Assembly: GCA_018260445.1 (NCBI GenBank)
Contig: JAGLBE010000011.1
Span: 1 to 51,763 of the forward strand
DNA: 51,763 nucleotides
Direction of reading: 5' to 3'
Origin: Psychrobacter sp.
GTDB lineage: Bacteria > Pseudomonadota > Gammaproteobacteria > Pseudomonadales > Moraxellaceae
Every line of letters begins with the position of its first letter. Position 1 is the first letter of the stretch. Made by a program: the position numbers and the translations under genes. Under the pieces are notes generated by a model, which saw only the letters and a program-made list of their open reading frames with translations, was not told where the DNA came from and searched no databases. Shown one piece after another: positions 32,413 to 40,339 of this stretch.

Positions 32413-34236
32413 ATGTCTATTCCCGATTTTTCGATGACCGTTGACTTGCGCTGGTGTTTGGATGAGCTGTTAAGCGAGCAGGTTATTGACCAGCGTGACT
32501 ATAATTTAGTCATGACCAGCCGCCGTGATAAAGGTCAGCATCCGCTACAAATTATTAGTGAGTTCTCACTAAAAAGTCATCAAGACGCCACCCAAAAGCT
32601 GGATTTAGCGTGGCTCAATAAATGGCTCGCCGCCAAGGCCAATATGCCCGTGGTGCGTGTCGACCCTTTAAAAGTGGATGTGCCGCAAATCACCAAAATT
32701 ATGGCGTTTGAATACGCGCGTAGCCACTATATTTTGCCCATTGCAGTGCTTGAAGCCGCAGCGGCAAACATAGACGGCACTGACACCAGTGAGGGGCAAT
32801 ATGGCGAGGTCGTTATCGGCACCGACCAACCCTTTTATAGCGATTGGCATACCAATATTGCCCATATTCTTAAACCCAAAACCTTTCGCACCGTGTATAT
32901 CAGCCCCGCCCAAATCAACCGTTTACGCCAAGAGTTTTATCAGGTGACCCGCGCCATTGCTGGCGCAAACATGGCCAATAAGCAAAATGCCCCAATCCTG
33001 CTCAATGTGGAAGCGTTACTGCAACTGGGCGATAACAGCAACCCGGATGCCAATGATCAGCATATTGTTAAAGTGGTCGATTGGTTGTTGCAATATGCCT
33101 TTGAGCAGCGCGCCAGTGATATCCATTTAGAGCCCCGCCGAGAGAGCAGTAAGGTGCGGTTTCGCATCGATGGGGTGTTGCATACCGTTTATGAGATGCC
33201 AGCTGCTATTATGACCGCCGTGGTGGCACGCATTAAGATTTTGGGGCGGCTCAACGTCGCCGAAAAACGCAAGCCGCAAGATGGGCGCTTAAAAACCCGT
33301 ACCCTAAAAGGGCTTGAGACCGAGCTGCGCTTGTCCACCTTGCCCACCGCTTTTGGCGAAAAACTGGTGATGCGGGTATTTGACCCCGAAGTGTTGGTGC
33401 GCTCTTTTGCCCAGCTTGGTCTATCTGGCAAACAGCTAGACACTTGGCACAGCATGACCAGCAGCTCCAATGGCATTGTTTTGGTGACTGGCCCCACGGG
33501 GTCGGGTAAAACCACCACGCTTTATAGTACTCTAAAACAGTTGGCGACCGAGCAGGTCAACGTTTGCACTATTGAAGACCCCATTGAGATGATGGAGCCG
33601 TCTTTTAATCAGATGCAAATTAATGCGGGCGTTGACTTGCATTTTGCCGATGGCATCCGCTCCTTAATGCGCCAAGACCCCGATATTATCATGGTGGGCG
33701 AAATTCGCGATAGCGAGACTGCCAACATGACGGTGCAAGCCTCGTTAACCGGTCATTTGGTGCTATCCACCTTGCACACCAACGATGCGCCCAGTGCCAT
33801 TACTCGCTTGCACGACTTGGGGGTGCAGCCGTTTTTGACCTCGGCCACTATTTTGGGCGTGGTCGCCCAGCGTTTGGTGCGCACCCTGTGCCCGCATTGC
33901 AAAAGCAGTGAGGCGGTGAGCGAGGATAGTGAGTTTGCGCTGCAGTGGCGAGAGCTTGTGCGCCCGTGGAAAGCAGAAATGCCCGAGCAGGTTATGGTGG
34001 CGGTAGGCTGTGAGCACTGCCGAAATACGGGCTATCAAGGCCGGGTCGGCTTGTATGAGATAATGACCCTGAGCCGTGCGCTTAAAAAGTTGGTGGCAGA
34101 GGAGGCCAAGCTTGACGAGCTTAAAAAGCAAGCCTATAGCGAGGGCGTACAACCGCTACGCTTGGCAGGAGCAAAGCGGGTGTTTGAAGGCTTGACCACC
34201 ATTGATGAGGTGATGCGGGTAGTGCCGTTAAACTAA
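32413..34236 (+). CDS. gspE: GspE-type type II secretion ATPase
   Basis: Cytoplasmic hexameric ATPase that drives pseudopilus assembly. The N-terminal half (1-180) is the GspE/PilB N-domain. Walker A is GPTGSGKTTTLYSTL (about residues 359-373), the Asp box and Walker B region reads QDPDIIMVGEIRD (about 421), followed by the His box TGHLVLSTLHTNDAPSA. The zinc-binding insert has CPHC (about 492) and CEHC (about 533). At 607 aa it is longer than many GspE proteins. PilB is an alternative, but the pseudopilin genes gspHIJK lie 1.7 kb downstream and favour type II secretion. Confidence 0.85.
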   Translation: MSIPDFSMTVDLRWCLDELLSEQVIDQRDYNLVMTSRRDKGQHPLQIISEFSLKSHQDATQKLDLAWLNKWLAAKANMPVVRVDPLKVDVPQITKIMAFEYARSHYILPIAVLEAAAANIDGTDTSEGQYGEVVIGTDQPFYSDWHTNIAHILKPKTFRTVYISPAQINRLRQEFYQVTRAIAGANMANKQNAPILLNVEALLQLGDNSNPDANDQHIVKVVDWLLQYAFEQRASDIHLEPRRESSKVRFRIDGVLHTVYEMPAAIMTAVVARIKILGRLNVAEKRKPQDGRLKTRTLKGLETELRLSTLPTAFGEKLVMRVFDPEVLVRSFAQLGLSGKQLDTWHSMTSSSNGIVLVTGPTGSGKTTTLYSTLKQLATEQVNVCTIEDPIEMMEPSFNQMQINAGVDLHFADGIRSLMRQDPDIIMVGEIRDSETANMTVQASLTGHLVLSTLHTNDAPSAITRLHDLGVQPFLTSATILGVVAQRLVRTLCPHCKSSEAVSEDSEFALQWRELVRPWKAEMPEQVMVAVGCEHCRNTGYQGRVGLYEIMTLSRALKKLVAEEAKLDELKKQAYSEGVQPLRLAGAKRVFEGLTTIDEVMRVVPLN

Positions 34237-34308
34237 TCTGTTAAACCACCTGTTCTAATTTATACCCGCCCATCCTTTCTTCCATCATACATTTTAAGTA
34301 GAGCCTTT

Positions 34309-35097
34309 ATGTTTACAGACAGTCATTGCCACCTGAATCGTTTGGATTTAACCCCCTATGACGGCCACCTTGGTGGGGCGATAGCCGCCATGAAAACGGC
34401 ACAAGTGACCCGAGCGATGGCCATTATGTGTGACTTTGCAGAATATGACGCCATCTATGACATCGTCACCCAATATACAGATGAGGCGCTGCAATTGGGC
34501 ATGAGCGTCGGGGTGCATCCATGTGAGGAGGTAGCCGTGTTGCAGTCGGCCAGCACGCAGCGTTTAATTGAGATGGCAACGCCCGACCATGTTTGGGCCA
34601 TTGGCGAGACGGGGCTCGACTACTATTGGAGCAACGACAATAAACGTGAGCAGCAAGCCAGTTTGGTGCGCCATATTCAGGCCAGTCAACGCCTAAAAAA
34701 ACCATTAATTATCCATACCCGAGAAGCCAAGCAGGACACGCTGGATATCTTAAGCACCGAGCACGCTGAACATGGCATTATTCATTGTTTTACCGAAGAT
34801 TGGTCGACCGCAAAACAGGCGCTAGATTTAGGCTTTTATATCTCGTTTTCGGGCATTGTGAGTTTTAAAAACGCCCAAAGTTTGCGCGATGTGGCGCTTA
34901 AAGTACCTAAAGATAGGCTATTGATTGAAACCGATAGCCCCTACTTAGCACCCGTACCCAAGCGTGGCAAATCTAATGAGCCTGCTTATGTGCCCTATGT
35001 GGCGAGTTGTTTGGCCGACTTATATCAAATGAGCGTTACAGAAGTGGCAACACTTACCACAAAAAACTTTGAGGAATTACTAGCACAAACCCAATAA
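34309..35097 (+). CDS. TatD-family metal-dependent hydrolase
   Basis: TIM-barrel hydrolase of the TatD DNase family, 262 aa. Metal-ligand motifs are visible: FTDSHCHLNRLD at the start, WAIGETGLDYYW, IIHTREAKQDTLDIL, IIHCFTEDWSTA and LIETDSPYLAPVP. The family has 3'-5' exonuclease activity in relatives, and the physiological role is unsettled (YcfH/TatD subgroup). It stands 72 bases behind gspE. tatD next to a TetR gene is also found in Pseudomonas, as I recall. Confidence 0.92.
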   Translation: MFTDSHCHLNRLDLTPYDGHLGGAIAAMKTAQVTRAMAIMCDFAEYDAIYDIVTQYTDEALQLGMSVGVHPCEEVAVLQSASTQRLIEMATPDHVWAIGETGLDYYWSNDNKREQQASLVRHIQASQRLKKPLIIHTREAKQDTLDILSTEHAEHGIIHCFTEDWSTAKQALDLGFYISFSGIVSFKNAQSLRDVALKVPKDRLLIETDSPYLAPVPKRGKSNEPAYVPYVASCLADLYQMSVTEVATLTTKNFEELLAQTQ

Positions 35098-35229
35098 ACT
35101 AGGTATCCTATACAACCATGACTAAGCAGTCATTAGGCAAATGTATTGAAATGTATAAAATATGAACATAAATCGACTATATAGTGTGTATAGTCTAATG
35201 ACAGCAATAACACTAGGTTGGGAGTTTGC

Positions 35230-35913
35230 ATGAGCAGGCAGCAGCAATTCAAGAACCGTGAAGAGAACATACTAGCCACCGCCGAGCAACTTCTATTAGA
35301 GGCGGGCAGTGGTGACATCACGTTAGACAGTTTGGCCGATCAATTAGATTTGGCAAAAGGGACTTTATACAAACATTTTTCGAGTAAAGATGAGCTATAT
35401 TTGCGCATTATTATTCGCTATGAAGAGCAGCTTTTTGATATCAATAAAATTGATGACGGGGTGGCAGCCGGGGTAGTGCGTATGATTTTGCAGCAGTTGC
35501 TCAATCCGCAAAAAGCATTGTTGCTCAATCAGATTGAGGAGCGTCTGGCCGCGTCTGCTACTGGGCTAAACCGTATGTTTGGCGAGCTGTATGAGATTAG
35601 ACGCGCCCGTATGAAACGGCTACTTAATACGGTCAGTCAGTATCTCAGCAGTCAAAACAGTGGGTTGTCATCTAGAGACTATTTATCGACCATTTGGGCG
35701 ATAGGACAAGGCGGCGCAAGCTTACTAAACTCCAGTTTTTATCAGCGTTATCTAGGGCGGCGTGATACATTACGGGCCGCTTTGATTCAGCAAGCGCTTG
35801 ATTTGCCCAAGCAATATCCAAACTCCAATAATAAGGTGGATGATGATATGGCCAATTTGGTGCAGCAAATTGATTCTGAAACAGAAGCGCATCTAAAAAC
35901 CAAACAGTCGTGA
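35230..35913 (+). CDS. TetR-family transcriptional regulator
   Basis: 227 residues. The N-terminal HTH is at about 10-60: ITLDSLADQLDLAKGTLYKHFSSKDEL contains the usual TetR recognition helix (split here for reading; key residues LAKGTLYKHF). The C-terminal helices form the dimer and ligand domain, with no recognisable ligand class. ATG 35230 has GGGAG 5 bases upstream; the in-frame TTG at 35218 is less likely. Target genes are unknown; its neighbours are tatD and the gsp pseudopilins. Confidence 0.88.
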   Translation: MSRQQQFKNREENILATAEQLLLEAGSGDITLDSLADQLDLAKGTLYKHFSSKDELYLRIIIRYEEQLFDINKIDDGVAAGVVRMILQQLLNPQKALLLNQIEERLAASATGLNRMFGELYEIRRARMKRLLNTVSQYLSSQNSGLSSRDYLSTIWAIGQGGASLLNSSFYQRYLGRRDTLRAALIQQALDLPKQYPNSNNKVDDDMANLVQQIDSETEAHLKTKQS

Positions 35914-35976
35914 CCAATTGGGTGTCGTATTAAGGTTTGTTTGCGAAGGTTTACTTGTGCCAAAGGTTTACCGCTA

Positions 35977-36678
35977 ATGTTACTTCCAGCCTCAAGTTAT
36001 AATAAATCGCAACGACTGCAACACTCGCAAGGTATGCTCGACGCGGCTAATCGCAGTCAGGGTTTTACCTTGGTCGAGATGATGGTTGTGATTGTGATTA
36101 TGGGCATTTTTGCGGGCATGATAACCTTATCGGTTGGCAGTACCGATGCGCGTAAAAATCGTGCCTTTTATGAGCATTTATTAGACAGTTTGGAGTATGT
36201 GCGCTTGGTGTCCGCCGAGCGGATGCAACCAATGGGTCTGGTTTTGCAAGCGGACAAACAGGGGCAAGTCAAACCCGTTATCATGAGTTTGCAAAACCCT
36301 TATGCCCACTTTGAGGCCACGGCAAATAGCGCAGGCGATAACGCTAAAAATAGCATGGAGCTATCGGCGATGACTACCCAAGACGCACAGATGCCTAAGC
36401 CGCATTGGGCGGTAGTTGCGGATTTAGAACTGCCCGAACTGCCAACCGATGTCGATATTACGATTACGCCTGTCGCATCGTCCGTATCCTCATCAAGCAG
36501 CTTTGCTACCCAGCAGCAACCTTTGCAGCCTTGGTTTGTGGGCACTGAGGTGCCCGAAGTGCTATGGTTTGGCACAGGAGAGGCCGCCCCTGCCCGTATC
36601 GAAATTCGCTATAACCAACGCTTGGTGGGCGATGCTATCTTGTTGTTGCCCGATGGCCGCGTTATGGTGGATAAATAA
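35977..36678 (+). CDS. gspH: Type II secretion minor pseudopilin GspH
   Basis: First gene of a gspHIJK set. The prepilin peptidase site is G|FTLVEMMVVIVIMG, with the hydrophobic helix and Glu5 intact. The ATG at 35977 follows AAAGG (35962-35966) and gives a 29-residue leader; ATG 36034 would give a 10-residue leader but has its AAGG only one base away. The open frame begins earlier with TTG at 35941. The globular part contains a Ser-rich loop and ends in a GspH-like strand LLLPDGRVMVDK. It overlaps the gspI start (TAATG). Confidence 0.85.
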   Translation: MLLPASSYNKSQRLQHSQGMLDAANRSQGFTLVEMMVVIVIMGIFAGMITLSVGSTDARKNRAFYEHLLDSLEYVRLVSAERMQPMGLVLQADKQGQVKPVIMSLQNPYAHFEATANSAGDNAKNSMELSAMTTQDAQMPKPHWAVVADLELPELPTDVDITITPVASSVSSSSSFATQQQPLQPWFVGTEVPEVLWFGTGEAAPARIEIRYNQRLVGDAILLLPDGRVMVDK

Positions 36679-37205
36679 TGGCGAAGCTGCTGCTTTTTTC
36701 GACAAAGCCCGTCTCACCGCGGCGCACACCTAGGTTAAGCTTAACAGAAGACGGCTTTACCCTAATTGAAGTGGTGGTCGCATTGGCTATCTTGGCGGCA
36801 GTCGCTGTGGTGGCCAGTCAAGCCAGTAGTACCTATTTGCGCTCGGTCGACAATTTAAAGGTGCGTACCTTGGCGCATTTTGTGGCCCAAAACACGGCAG
36901 CTAACCTACAAATTGCCCCGCAGTGGTTACAAAGCCCGCAAGTAAGTCAAGTGAGCAGTCAAGGGCGCACATGGCAAGTGACTTTGACGCCGCTGCCGCT
37001 AAATGAAGCGCTGGGCGGCAATGGCAACGTGGCTTTGCAAGACGCCTTATTGCCGGTCTCTATCCAAATAGCGCCTATTAGCAGTGACAGCACCAGTGAC
37101 GGCACCAGTGACAGTACTAATAACAATCATAGTAATAATAATGGTGCGGTTCAACATGTTATCACCGATTTAACCGTTATGGTGGGTAAGCCCAGTGGTA
37201 AGTGA
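36678..37205 (+). CDS. gspI: Type II secretion minor pseudopilin GspI
   Basis: Prepilin-like protein of 175 aa. A 26-residue basic leader is followed by the cleavage motif G|FTLIEVVVALAILAAVAV. The body RTLAHFVAQNTAANLQIAP resembles the GspI family (AxxxAxNxL pattern). The C-terminal region has a Ser/Thr/Asn-rich low-complexity stretch. Its ATG shares a base with the gspH stop, and gspJ begins 11 bases before its stop, so the operon is translationally coupled. Confidence 0.86.
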   Translation: MAKLLLFSTKPVSPRRTPRLSLTEDGFTLIEVVVALAILAAVAVVASQASSTYLRSVDNLKVRTLAHFVAQNTAANLQIAPQWLQSPQVSQVSSQGRTWQVTLTPLPLNEALGGNGNVALQDALLPVSIQIAPISSDSTSDGTSDSTNNNHSNNNGAVQHVITDLTVMVGKPSGK

Positions 37206-38061
37206 GCGTGGGTCAAATCATCCCCACCCATCAGGCAAGCTTGCTGGTGAGGTAGATTGGCATTGGCAAGGGGGCTTTACCCTACTTGAATTAATTGTGG
37301 CGATGGCTATTTTTGCCATGCTCGCAGTGGCAGGTTGGCAAGTGTTTGACAGCATCAATCGCAGCAAGGAGCGGGCGCAATTGCAGTCAGCGGTGTTGAC
37401 CGATTTGCAATATGGTTATCAGCAAATTCAGCGCGATATGCTGCAAACCGTGGCGTATCAGTTGCCAAAAAGTGGTGGGCAGAGTGACACTACGGCGAGT
37501 AATGGCGGCAGTGGTTTGAATGTTAATAATCATGATGGCAGTTTTGCCGCAAGTCAGCAGCCTTCTGCCGAGCCGGCATTCACCAGCGGCTTTAGTTTAC
37601 AGTCCAATCAACTCAGTTTTATCCGGTATGCCGACCCCGACCCTCGCTATCAGCAGGCGGCGAATTTAGAAAAGATTGTGTATACGTTTAACGATGGTAA
37701 CCTAATCCGCCAACGTTATACGTCCTTGAGCAGTAATAGCAATGAGCGGCCGTTAACCAGTGTGATTATCAGCGGTGTGGATGCAGGTCAGTTTCAAGTA
37801 TTGCTGCCTGAGCCCAGTGGTGTTTTTCCTGCTACGGACAGTGCTGCAAAAAATAGCGCCGTCAACGCCCCATTTGCCGCCGCATTAACCGCACAAAACG
37901 GCGGCCAGCTTGAACCAACATCGATGTTACCTCGTGGTGTCAGTGTGGCGTTTACCCTGCCCATGGGCAACATCGTTATCCCTATTTCTTGGGTGTATGC
38001 CTTGGCGAAAGCACCGCCCACACCCAGCGCGGCTGGTCTAAACCCACAATCAGACTCATAA
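37195..38061 (+). CDS. gspJ: Type II secretion minor pseudopilin GspJ
   Basis: Prepilin-like protein starting with GTG at 37195, overlapping gspI by 11 bases. The leader is 27 residues and the processing site is G|FTLLELIVAMAIFAMLAVAG. Family-typical features follow: RAQLQSAVLTDLQYGYQQIQ RDM and LSFIRYADPDPRYQ. It ends at TAA 38059-38061 after LNPQSDS, but the same frame continues for 22 more codons of Pro-Asn-Gln repeats (see 38062-38130). The core domain is intact, so the protein is probably functional. Confidence 0.88.
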   Translation: MVSERGSNHPHPSGKLAGEVDWHWQGGFTLLELIVAMAIFAMLAVAGWQVFDSINRSKERAQLQSAVLTDLQYGYQQIQRDMLQTVAYQLPKSGGQSDTTASNGGSGLNVNNHDGSFAASQQPSAEPAFTSGFSLQSNQLSFIRYADPDPRYQQAANLEKIVYTFNDGNLIRQRYTSLSSNSNERPLTSVIISGVDAGQFQVLLPEPSGVFPATDSAAKNSAVNAPFAAALTAQNGGQLEPTSMLPRGVSVAFTLPMGNIVIPISWVYALAKAPPTPSAAGLNPQSDS

Positions 38062-38130
38062 CCAAATCCACAACCAAATCCACAACCAGACGCAGCACCA
38101 AACCCGCAACCAGACTTACCACCTCAATAA
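38062..38130 (+). other. In-frame continuation of the gspJ tail beyond a stop codon
   Basis: After the gspJ TAA the same frame reads PNPQPNPQPDAAPNPQPD then LPPQ and a second TAA (38128-38130). The low-complexity character matches the LNPQSDS end of GspJ, so the first TAA looks like a point mutation (CAA to TAA) that shortened a longer tail. A sequencing error is the other possibility. Confidence 0.6.
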
Positions 38131-38142
38131 AACGGCTGAATA

Positions 38143-39432
38143 GTGAATAAGGCGCCGGTGAATATCGATTGGTTGACTAATGATTGGTTGACTAATGATT
38201 GGTTAACTAATGATTGGTTGCTTGCTGGCTTTATCGTTATTGGCCTAGTCTGTGTTTGTTATACGCACGCAGCAAAGTTGACTACTTATATGCCATATGA
38301 CTTTAGTGACCCCCATGTCAATAGCTATCCATATAGCCACCCTCAAAGAGGCGTGGCACTGCTCACGGTTTTGTTATTGGTGGTGGCGATAACGGTGCTA
38401 GCCGGCTCCATGCTGGCCAGTCAAAAAATGTTGCTACGTCAATATGAGTTGCTACTCACCCAAGACCAAATTTTGCAAGATGTGCGCAGTGGCGAACAAC
38501 TGGCGATTGCCCTGATTGCCGCTGATGCCAAAGTCAATGATGTAGACAGCCGACAAGATGCTTGGGCAAACCCCAATACGCCTACGTTGCAGGGCACTCA
38601 TCAAATTACGCTCAGCATAAAAGATGAGAGCGCAAAATTTAACATTAACAACTTATATCATGATGGGGCAAGGGATGACGCGGCGATTGCGGTCTTGCAA
38701 CGGCTGCTAAAGCAGGCGGGTTTAGAGGCCAATTTGGCCTATGCGGTGCTAGATTGGCAAGATCCAGATTCGCAAACCTCGCCTGAGGGCGGTGCAGAAG
38801 CAGACGTATATAGCAGTAACGGCGCTGTGGCTACGAATACGAAAGGGCCCAGTACCTTGTCTAGCATTGGTAATCAGGCGTTTATTAGTGTCGATGAATT
38901 GATGTCGGTGCGTGGGTTTAGCGCCGATGCGGTGGCAAAATTGCGCCCTTTTATTACCGCAGTGCCTTATTATTTACCCATCAACCTTAATACGGCAGAC
39001 AGCACCGTACTCGCTGCTTTAACCGAAACAGGAACGGCGCAGCAGTTTGCCGCCTTTAGCGAGCAGCGCAAGACGACGCCTATTGCGACCGTGGACGAGG
39101 CGCTGACGCAGCCGCCGTGGTCAACATTGCCCGATAAGACGCTAAAGGCGATTAAACCTTTAATTGGTGTGGAGAGCCAAGCGTTTGGGGTGCTGATTGA
39201 TGTCAGTGTGCCAGCAGAAGCGGGGGAGGGCGCTACACAAGGGGAGGCACTAAAACACCGCTATGCCACAAGTTTTATTAGCAAAACAGCCGCTAATGCC
39301 AGTCAAACATTACCACAGGCGCCTAATACTGCAACGGCGACGCCCAATAGTGCGTCTAACGCCAGCAGCGACAAAGACAACGATATTCAAGCCTTTGGTA
39401 CGCATTTATGGAGCTATCGTCCTGTTTTTTAA
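38143..39432 (+). CDS. gspK: Type II secretion minor pseudopilin GspK
   Basis: Caps the pseudopilus tip together with GspI and GspJ. After the processing site G|VALLTVLLLVVAITVLAG come the GspK motifs KFNINNLYHDGARDD, AVLDWQDPDSQTSPEGGAE and YYLPINLNTADSTVLAAL. The start is uncertain: the frame opens with GTG at 38143, which would give a 69-residue leader containing DWLTN repeats and an extra hydrophobic stretch (LLAGFIVIGLVCVCYTHAA). ATG 38290 (MPYDFSDPHVNS) would give a normal 20-residue leader. No start has a clear ribosome site. A Thr/Ala/Ser-rich tail ends the protein. Confidence 0.84.
   Translation: MNKAPVNIDWLTNDWLTNDWLTNDWLLAGFIVIGLVCVCYTHAAKLTTYMPYDFSDPHVNSYPYSHPQRGVALLTVLLLVVAITVLAGSMLASQKMLLRQYELLLTQDQILQDVRSGEQLAIALIAADAKVNDVDSRQDAWANPNTPTLQGTHQITLSIKDESAKFNINNLYHDGARDDAAIAVLQRLLKQAGLEANLAYAVLDWQDPDSQTSPEGGAEADVYSSNGAVATNTKGPSTLSSIGNQAFISVDELMSVRGFSADAVAKLRPFITAVPYYLPINLNTADSTVLAALTETGTAQQFAAFSEQRKTTPIATVDEALTQPPWSTLPDKTLKAIKPLIGVESQAFGVLIDVSVPAEAGEGATQGEALKHRYATSFISKTAANASQTLPQAPNTATATPNSASNASSDKDNDIQAFGTHLWSYRPVF
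38167..38220 (+). repeat. 15-bp tandem repeat before or within the gspK 5' end
   Basis: Units of GATTGGTTGACTAAT, three full copies and a partial fourth. If translated they give DWLTN repeats; if the later gspK start is used they are leader DNA. Confidence 0.9.
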
Positions 39433-39523
39433 GCTCGTTTTTTAAGCTCGTTTTATACGCATTTAAAGCAAAGGTTAACGTCAGTCTTTTAAGTTCACCC
39501 ATGGCAGGCGTGTTGCCATCTTG

Positions 39524-40204
39524 CTAGTCATCTAATCGTGTCTCTTCGCTTGAGCGCCAGTTTTCCGCCCCATAAAACAGCATCTGAGCTTGTCTGGCAC
39601 TGTTGGTCACCATGCGTTGTTTTTTAGCGTGCAAGCTCGCCATGTCATTATCAGCATCAAAAGTTTGCATATACGTCATATCCAGCCAGTCCATCGTCCA
39701 CGATAAAAACAAATTCAACCCAGCTTGAGCCAGTAAGCGTCTGTCGTAAGCGTTAATATGCTGAAAAGCAGGCTGGATGCCCAAGTCCTCGCTCATAATT
39801 TGGGCAAATAACTTAATTTGAGCCTCAATAGCCCGGCGTACCGACTCAGACCCGCCAAAGCGCTCACTGACCAAAAACTGCCAGTAGCGAGGGTGGGCAT
39901 CGATAGCGGCAAAATACAGTTGCACACTGGTGATAATTTGGCGCTCAAAGCTACGGGTACGCCCCATTTGCAAGTGTTCTCGCAGCGTTGATAAGGCGGC
40001 ACCAAGCTCTTCCTCAATCAAGCAGCGGCCTAGCGTTTCCATGTCATCAAAATGGCGATAAAAAGCGGTAGGCACGACCCCCACTTCACGGGTCACTTGG
40101 CGCAAACTAATCGACCCAAACGATTGTCCGAGCATACATAAATCAAGAATCGCATTAAAAAAAGCTTGACGAGTTTGGCGTTTTTGGCAGGCGCGGGTAG
40201 TCAT
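39524..40204 (-). CDS. TetR-family regulator, FabR/DesT-like
   Basis: 226 residues from the ATG at 40204 (MTTRACQKRQTR); the longer frame adds 21 hydrophobic residues and is unlikely. The HTH reads SISLRQVTREVGVVPTAFYR and continues HFDDMETLG, which is the pattern of FabR and DesT, repressors of unsaturated fatty-acid synthesis. The C-terminal domain matches in length and in the segment HPRYWQFLVSERFGGS. The regulon cannot be seen here, as no fab or des gene is adjacent. Confidence 0.8.
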   Translation of the reverse strand: MTTRACQKRQTRQAFFNAILDLCMLGQSFGSISLRQVTREVGVVPTAFYRHFDDMETLGRCLIEEELGAALSTLREHLQMGRTRSFERQIITSVQLYFAAIDAHPRYWQFLVSERFGGSESVRRAIEAQIKLFAQIMSEDLGIQPAFQHINAYDRRLLAQAGLNLFLSWTMDWLDMTYMQTFDADNDMASLHAKKQRMVTNSARQAQMLFYGAENWRSSEETRLDD

Positions 40205-40339
40205 AAAAGCACTCGAAATCCTATGAATTAAAGAAAAGATAAGCAATATATACCATAAGGCTACCATAAGACAGTATCAGGGGTCTGTTAGGAGAGTCTA
40301 AGGTGAGGTCGACCACTCAGCAAAACTTTGGCCTACACC

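Noticed and set aside
40268-40339. Shared operon of dgt and the FabR/DesT-like regulator read from dgt into the regulator
   Set aside because: The 135-base gap between dgt's end and the regulator's ATG was considered, but dgt ends after the regulator's start in minus-strand order is reversed: dgt is upstream and the regulator follows, so co-transcription is possible; I found no sequence sign either way and do not claim it.
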